A stretch of DNA of 7,729 bases from Alistipes sp. GTDB lineage: Bacteria > Bacteroidota > Bacteroidia > Bacteroidales > Rikenellaceae. The notes under the pieces are model-generated. The model saw nothing but the letters and a program-made list of their open reading frames with translations. It searched no databases and was not told the origin of the DNA. Shown one piece after another: positions 5,575-7,729 of this stretch; the first letter of the stretch is position 1; every line of letters begins with the position of its first letter. Location: assembly GCA_017646785.1 (NCBI GenBank), contig JAGCLX010000024.1, positions 1-7,729 of the forward strand, written 5' to 3'. The position numbers were made by a program, and so were the translations under genes.

Positions 5575-7729
5575 GAGCTTAGGCTCGGCTTCAGCATCCA
5601 ACAGCTCGATGGCACTGCCATAGACCTCGACAAGCTCAAGGTGTCGTGGATTGAGGATGACCAGAAGGTGTCGAGCACCTTCAACCCCAGCCTCACCATT
5701 GGCGACAGGGTGGAGTTTGATGCCGCAACGGGCAAGGGCGTGATATCGCTCGATATGAATAGCCTTAAGCGCGGCACGGAGTATGAGCGCGGCTCTATCG
5801 TAGTCAAGTATGGCCACTTGCAGCGTAAGATACGCATCATCCTTATGCGCACCAAGGAGTTCGTGCCAACATGGGTAAGTGCCGAGGTGTATGGTGGTGT
5901 GACGGGCGACAGCGAGCTTAGCTCGAATGTTACGGTGGTGTTCAACATTCCCGATACCTGCCCCGAGGAGTTGTTCCCAATGGATGTGCTCGTTACGACT
6001 AACGGCCTTGATGGTCGCGCGGCTACGGGTCAGATTCTGCCCATCGTGCGCGTTGGCGAGGATGGCTACGGCAACAGCTTCGAGTTTGAGTTCAATGGCG
6101 AGACAATTACCGACATTGGATACAAGTATAAGTTTACTGTAACGGAGCCTGGTCAGCACCATATCTACTTCAAGAATGTTATGGACATGGACAGCGAGGC
6201 TGTGGAGTATGTAACCCTTGAGGCAGAGTATTTTAACTATGTGACAAAGATGGTGACCTTCGTTGACCACCACAATGAGATTGTCCTGCCAAATCTGTCG
6301 TACTACTCCATAAATGCCGATGCTGCCATTACGGACCAGGAGGTTGTGAAGTATATCCTTGTGCCACAGAAGCGCTTTGTGCCTGTGACATTCGATGTGC
6401 GCCTTGTGGCTGATGGTGCGCCATATGTCGAGCTTAGCGACGAGGAGTTCTTGCTCTACTCCTCTAACCTCGACCACTATGCCGATGATGATATTCGCGT
6501 GCCAGAGAGCGGCGCAAACTACACATACAGCTTTTCGAAGAGCGACTTCGACTGCTGCTTCAAGCCCTATAACGAGAGCGTGTGGTCGACAGGTGGTCGT
6601 ATCTTTGGCTTCTATCCCCGTACCGATAAGCAGAACATCTGGGATGCGGACAACAACTTCCAGATTCACATGGAGACAAATAAGCCTCGTAGCGCCGAGG
6701 TGGTGCGTATAGCATCAAACCAGCAGAACTCCACGCAGGTGAAGGATCCTTCGAAGCTCTACAGTGGCGAGACATTCCGCTCTGTGACCTTCGAGGTGAT
6801 GAACTACCGCCCCTTCCGCTTTGCAGCACAGGTTAATGGCAAGGGTAGCTACCGTACCGATGCGGGTCTGTCTGCGGATGCTGTCACTGCGGGTGAGGTT
6901 GTGGATAATATCGAGTTTGAGTATCTTCCCGATGAGACAATCGCCGTGTCGTTCGATATTACATCGTACAGCGCGGGTGGCGGTGCGGATATGCTCTCTA
7001 TCAACCCATTCGGCCACGCATTCGAGATTTTCATCGATGCTCCCATGCTCGTGTTGCCTAAGGGCTTGAATAAGAGTGTTGCGGGCGTAAACTTCGAGGA
7101 TATCGAGGTTGAGATGTTCGATAAGGATGCTAACGGCAATGGCTACTACTACAACGAGCCAAAGCTCGAGGACTTTGGTAATGGTAGGTTTGTCTATCGT
7201 GTCGATGCGCTCAACTCTGCCGAGGCCGACTATTGGACAGATTGGAGCAGCACTTTGCCCATGCCGCTTATTGTCGACCAGACTAACATCAGCCAGTATG
7301 GCGAGCGCAAGACGATATATTTCAAGAAGAACTCTATCGTAAGTGGCGGTACAATCACCATCAGTGCAAATCCCGACCATGTGGCATACCACTCGAAGAG
7401 CTTCGAGGTGTCGAACACTCCTATCAAGGGCGAGATTTTGTATCTTCCTTTGCAGGGCTCGGCGCTAAAGAGCGTGCCTGCAGGTCAGTTCGTATCGTTC
7501 ACACGAGTATTTGATGGCAGTAGAATTGGTTCGTTGACTGTCAAGGCAGTAGATGAGAACGATCCTGCGTCGGATGTATACTACGAGTTGAGAATGCGTG
7601 CGGAGTATGAATTCAACTGGTCGAACGACCCCATCGAGATTATGTGCTCGATAGATGGTAAGTACTACTCTACGATAATCCCAGATTTGAAGTCGCTCTA
7701 CAACTCTCCAAATCGCAAGATTACCCTTA
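5575..7729 (+). CDS. Downstream part of the interrupted fimbrial protein, 3' end outside window
   Basis: The frame continues straight after the amber codon, with 718 sense codons and no further stop or frameshift before the window ends. If translated alone, candidate starts are GTG 5641 or ATG 5755. Neither has a preceding gap, an A-rich leader or a signal peptide, so an independent gene is unlikely. The sequence looks like a string of beta-sandwich domains. One segment runs from SIQQLDG through IRIILMRTKEFVPTW (about 5590-5880). Another, with FPMDVLVTTNGLDGR, YKYKFTVTEPGQHHIYFKNV and EAEYFNYVTKMVTF, covers about 5980-6260. Further repeats of similar character follow to the edge (for example KRFVPVTFDVRLVADG near 6370, and YRPFRFAAQVNGKG near 6810). 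Composition and codon use match the part before the stop. The intact protein would be a large exported adhesin or pilus component; the activity is not known to me. Confidence 0.7.

Noticed and set aside
5570..5583. Small inverted repeat around the TAG (CCTAG, loop GAGC, TTAGG) as a recoding or terminator hairpin
   Set aside because: A 5-bp stem with one G-U pair is too weak and common to argue for recoding or termination, and no T-run follows.
5755..5757. ATG as the start of a separate fourth gene
   Set aside because: It sits in mid-domain with no leader, no signal peptide and no intergenic gap. The sequence from 5575 to 5754 is in the same frame and reads as the same protein.
5464..6669. 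401-residue minus-strand open frame spanning the amber codon
   Set aside because: It mirrors a well-supported plus-strand coding frame. Its His/Leu/Ile/Val-rich product is what the antisense of GAG/GAT/GTG-rich coding DNA gives, and it lacks a signal or recognisable motif.
6715..7392. 225-residue minus-strand open frame
   Set aside because: It overlaps continuous plus-strand coding sequence that has consistent protein character. No independent support.
7490..7560. Slightly more A/T-rich stretch near the window end as a second cassette
   Set aside because: The shift is mild and short, and GAG/AAG-type codons remain. The sequence ends too soon to judge.

Overview
The window looks like part of a Bacteroidales (Bacteroidota) chromosome. 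It holds three consecutive plus-strand genes for large secreted proteins resembling the Mfa/Fim-type (type V pilus) fimbrial families. The taxonomic signs are the lipoprotein leaders, the fimbrillin-like sequence blocks, the lack of Shine-Dalgarno sites with A/T-rich leaders instead, and a strong preference for GAG, AAG and CAG codons. The genus cannot be fixed from this window.

Layout: (1) positions 3-1208 are the 3' part of a fimbrillin-like gene whose start lies upstream of the window. (2) Positions 1240-4227 are a complete 995-residue lipoprotein with a fimbrillin-like N-terminal part, a large central region of foreign-looking composition and a C-terminal WRLPT/RCVRD domain; it may be a tip or accessory adhesin. 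(3) From 4261 to the end of the window runs a third lipoprotein gene. It is one reading frame of at least 1156 codons, broken by a single in-frame TAG at 5572-5574. Its conventional product is 437 residues, and a further 718 codons stay open after the stop to the window edge. The gaps between genes are only 31 and 33 bp, with no terminator or promoter visible, so the three are probably cotranscribed. No gene is supported on the minus strand, and no RNA gene, mobile element or CRISPR array is seen.

How they may work together: proteins 2 and 3 have lipoprotein signal peptides, and all three share an Arg-Asn-x-x-Tyr block near the end of their fimbrillin-like part. This fits outer-membrane-routed lipoprotein precursors assembled into one surface appendage, as known for FimA-E and Mfa1-5 of Porphyromonas. 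Which is stalk, anchor or tip cannot be settled here.

Two observations stand out. The first is the lone amber codon in an otherwise intact giant gene. The second is a segment of about 1.06 kb in gene 2 (about 2950-4010) whose base and codon use differ sharply from both flanks and which lies between two conserved-looking sequence blocks, as expected for an exchanged adhesin cassette.
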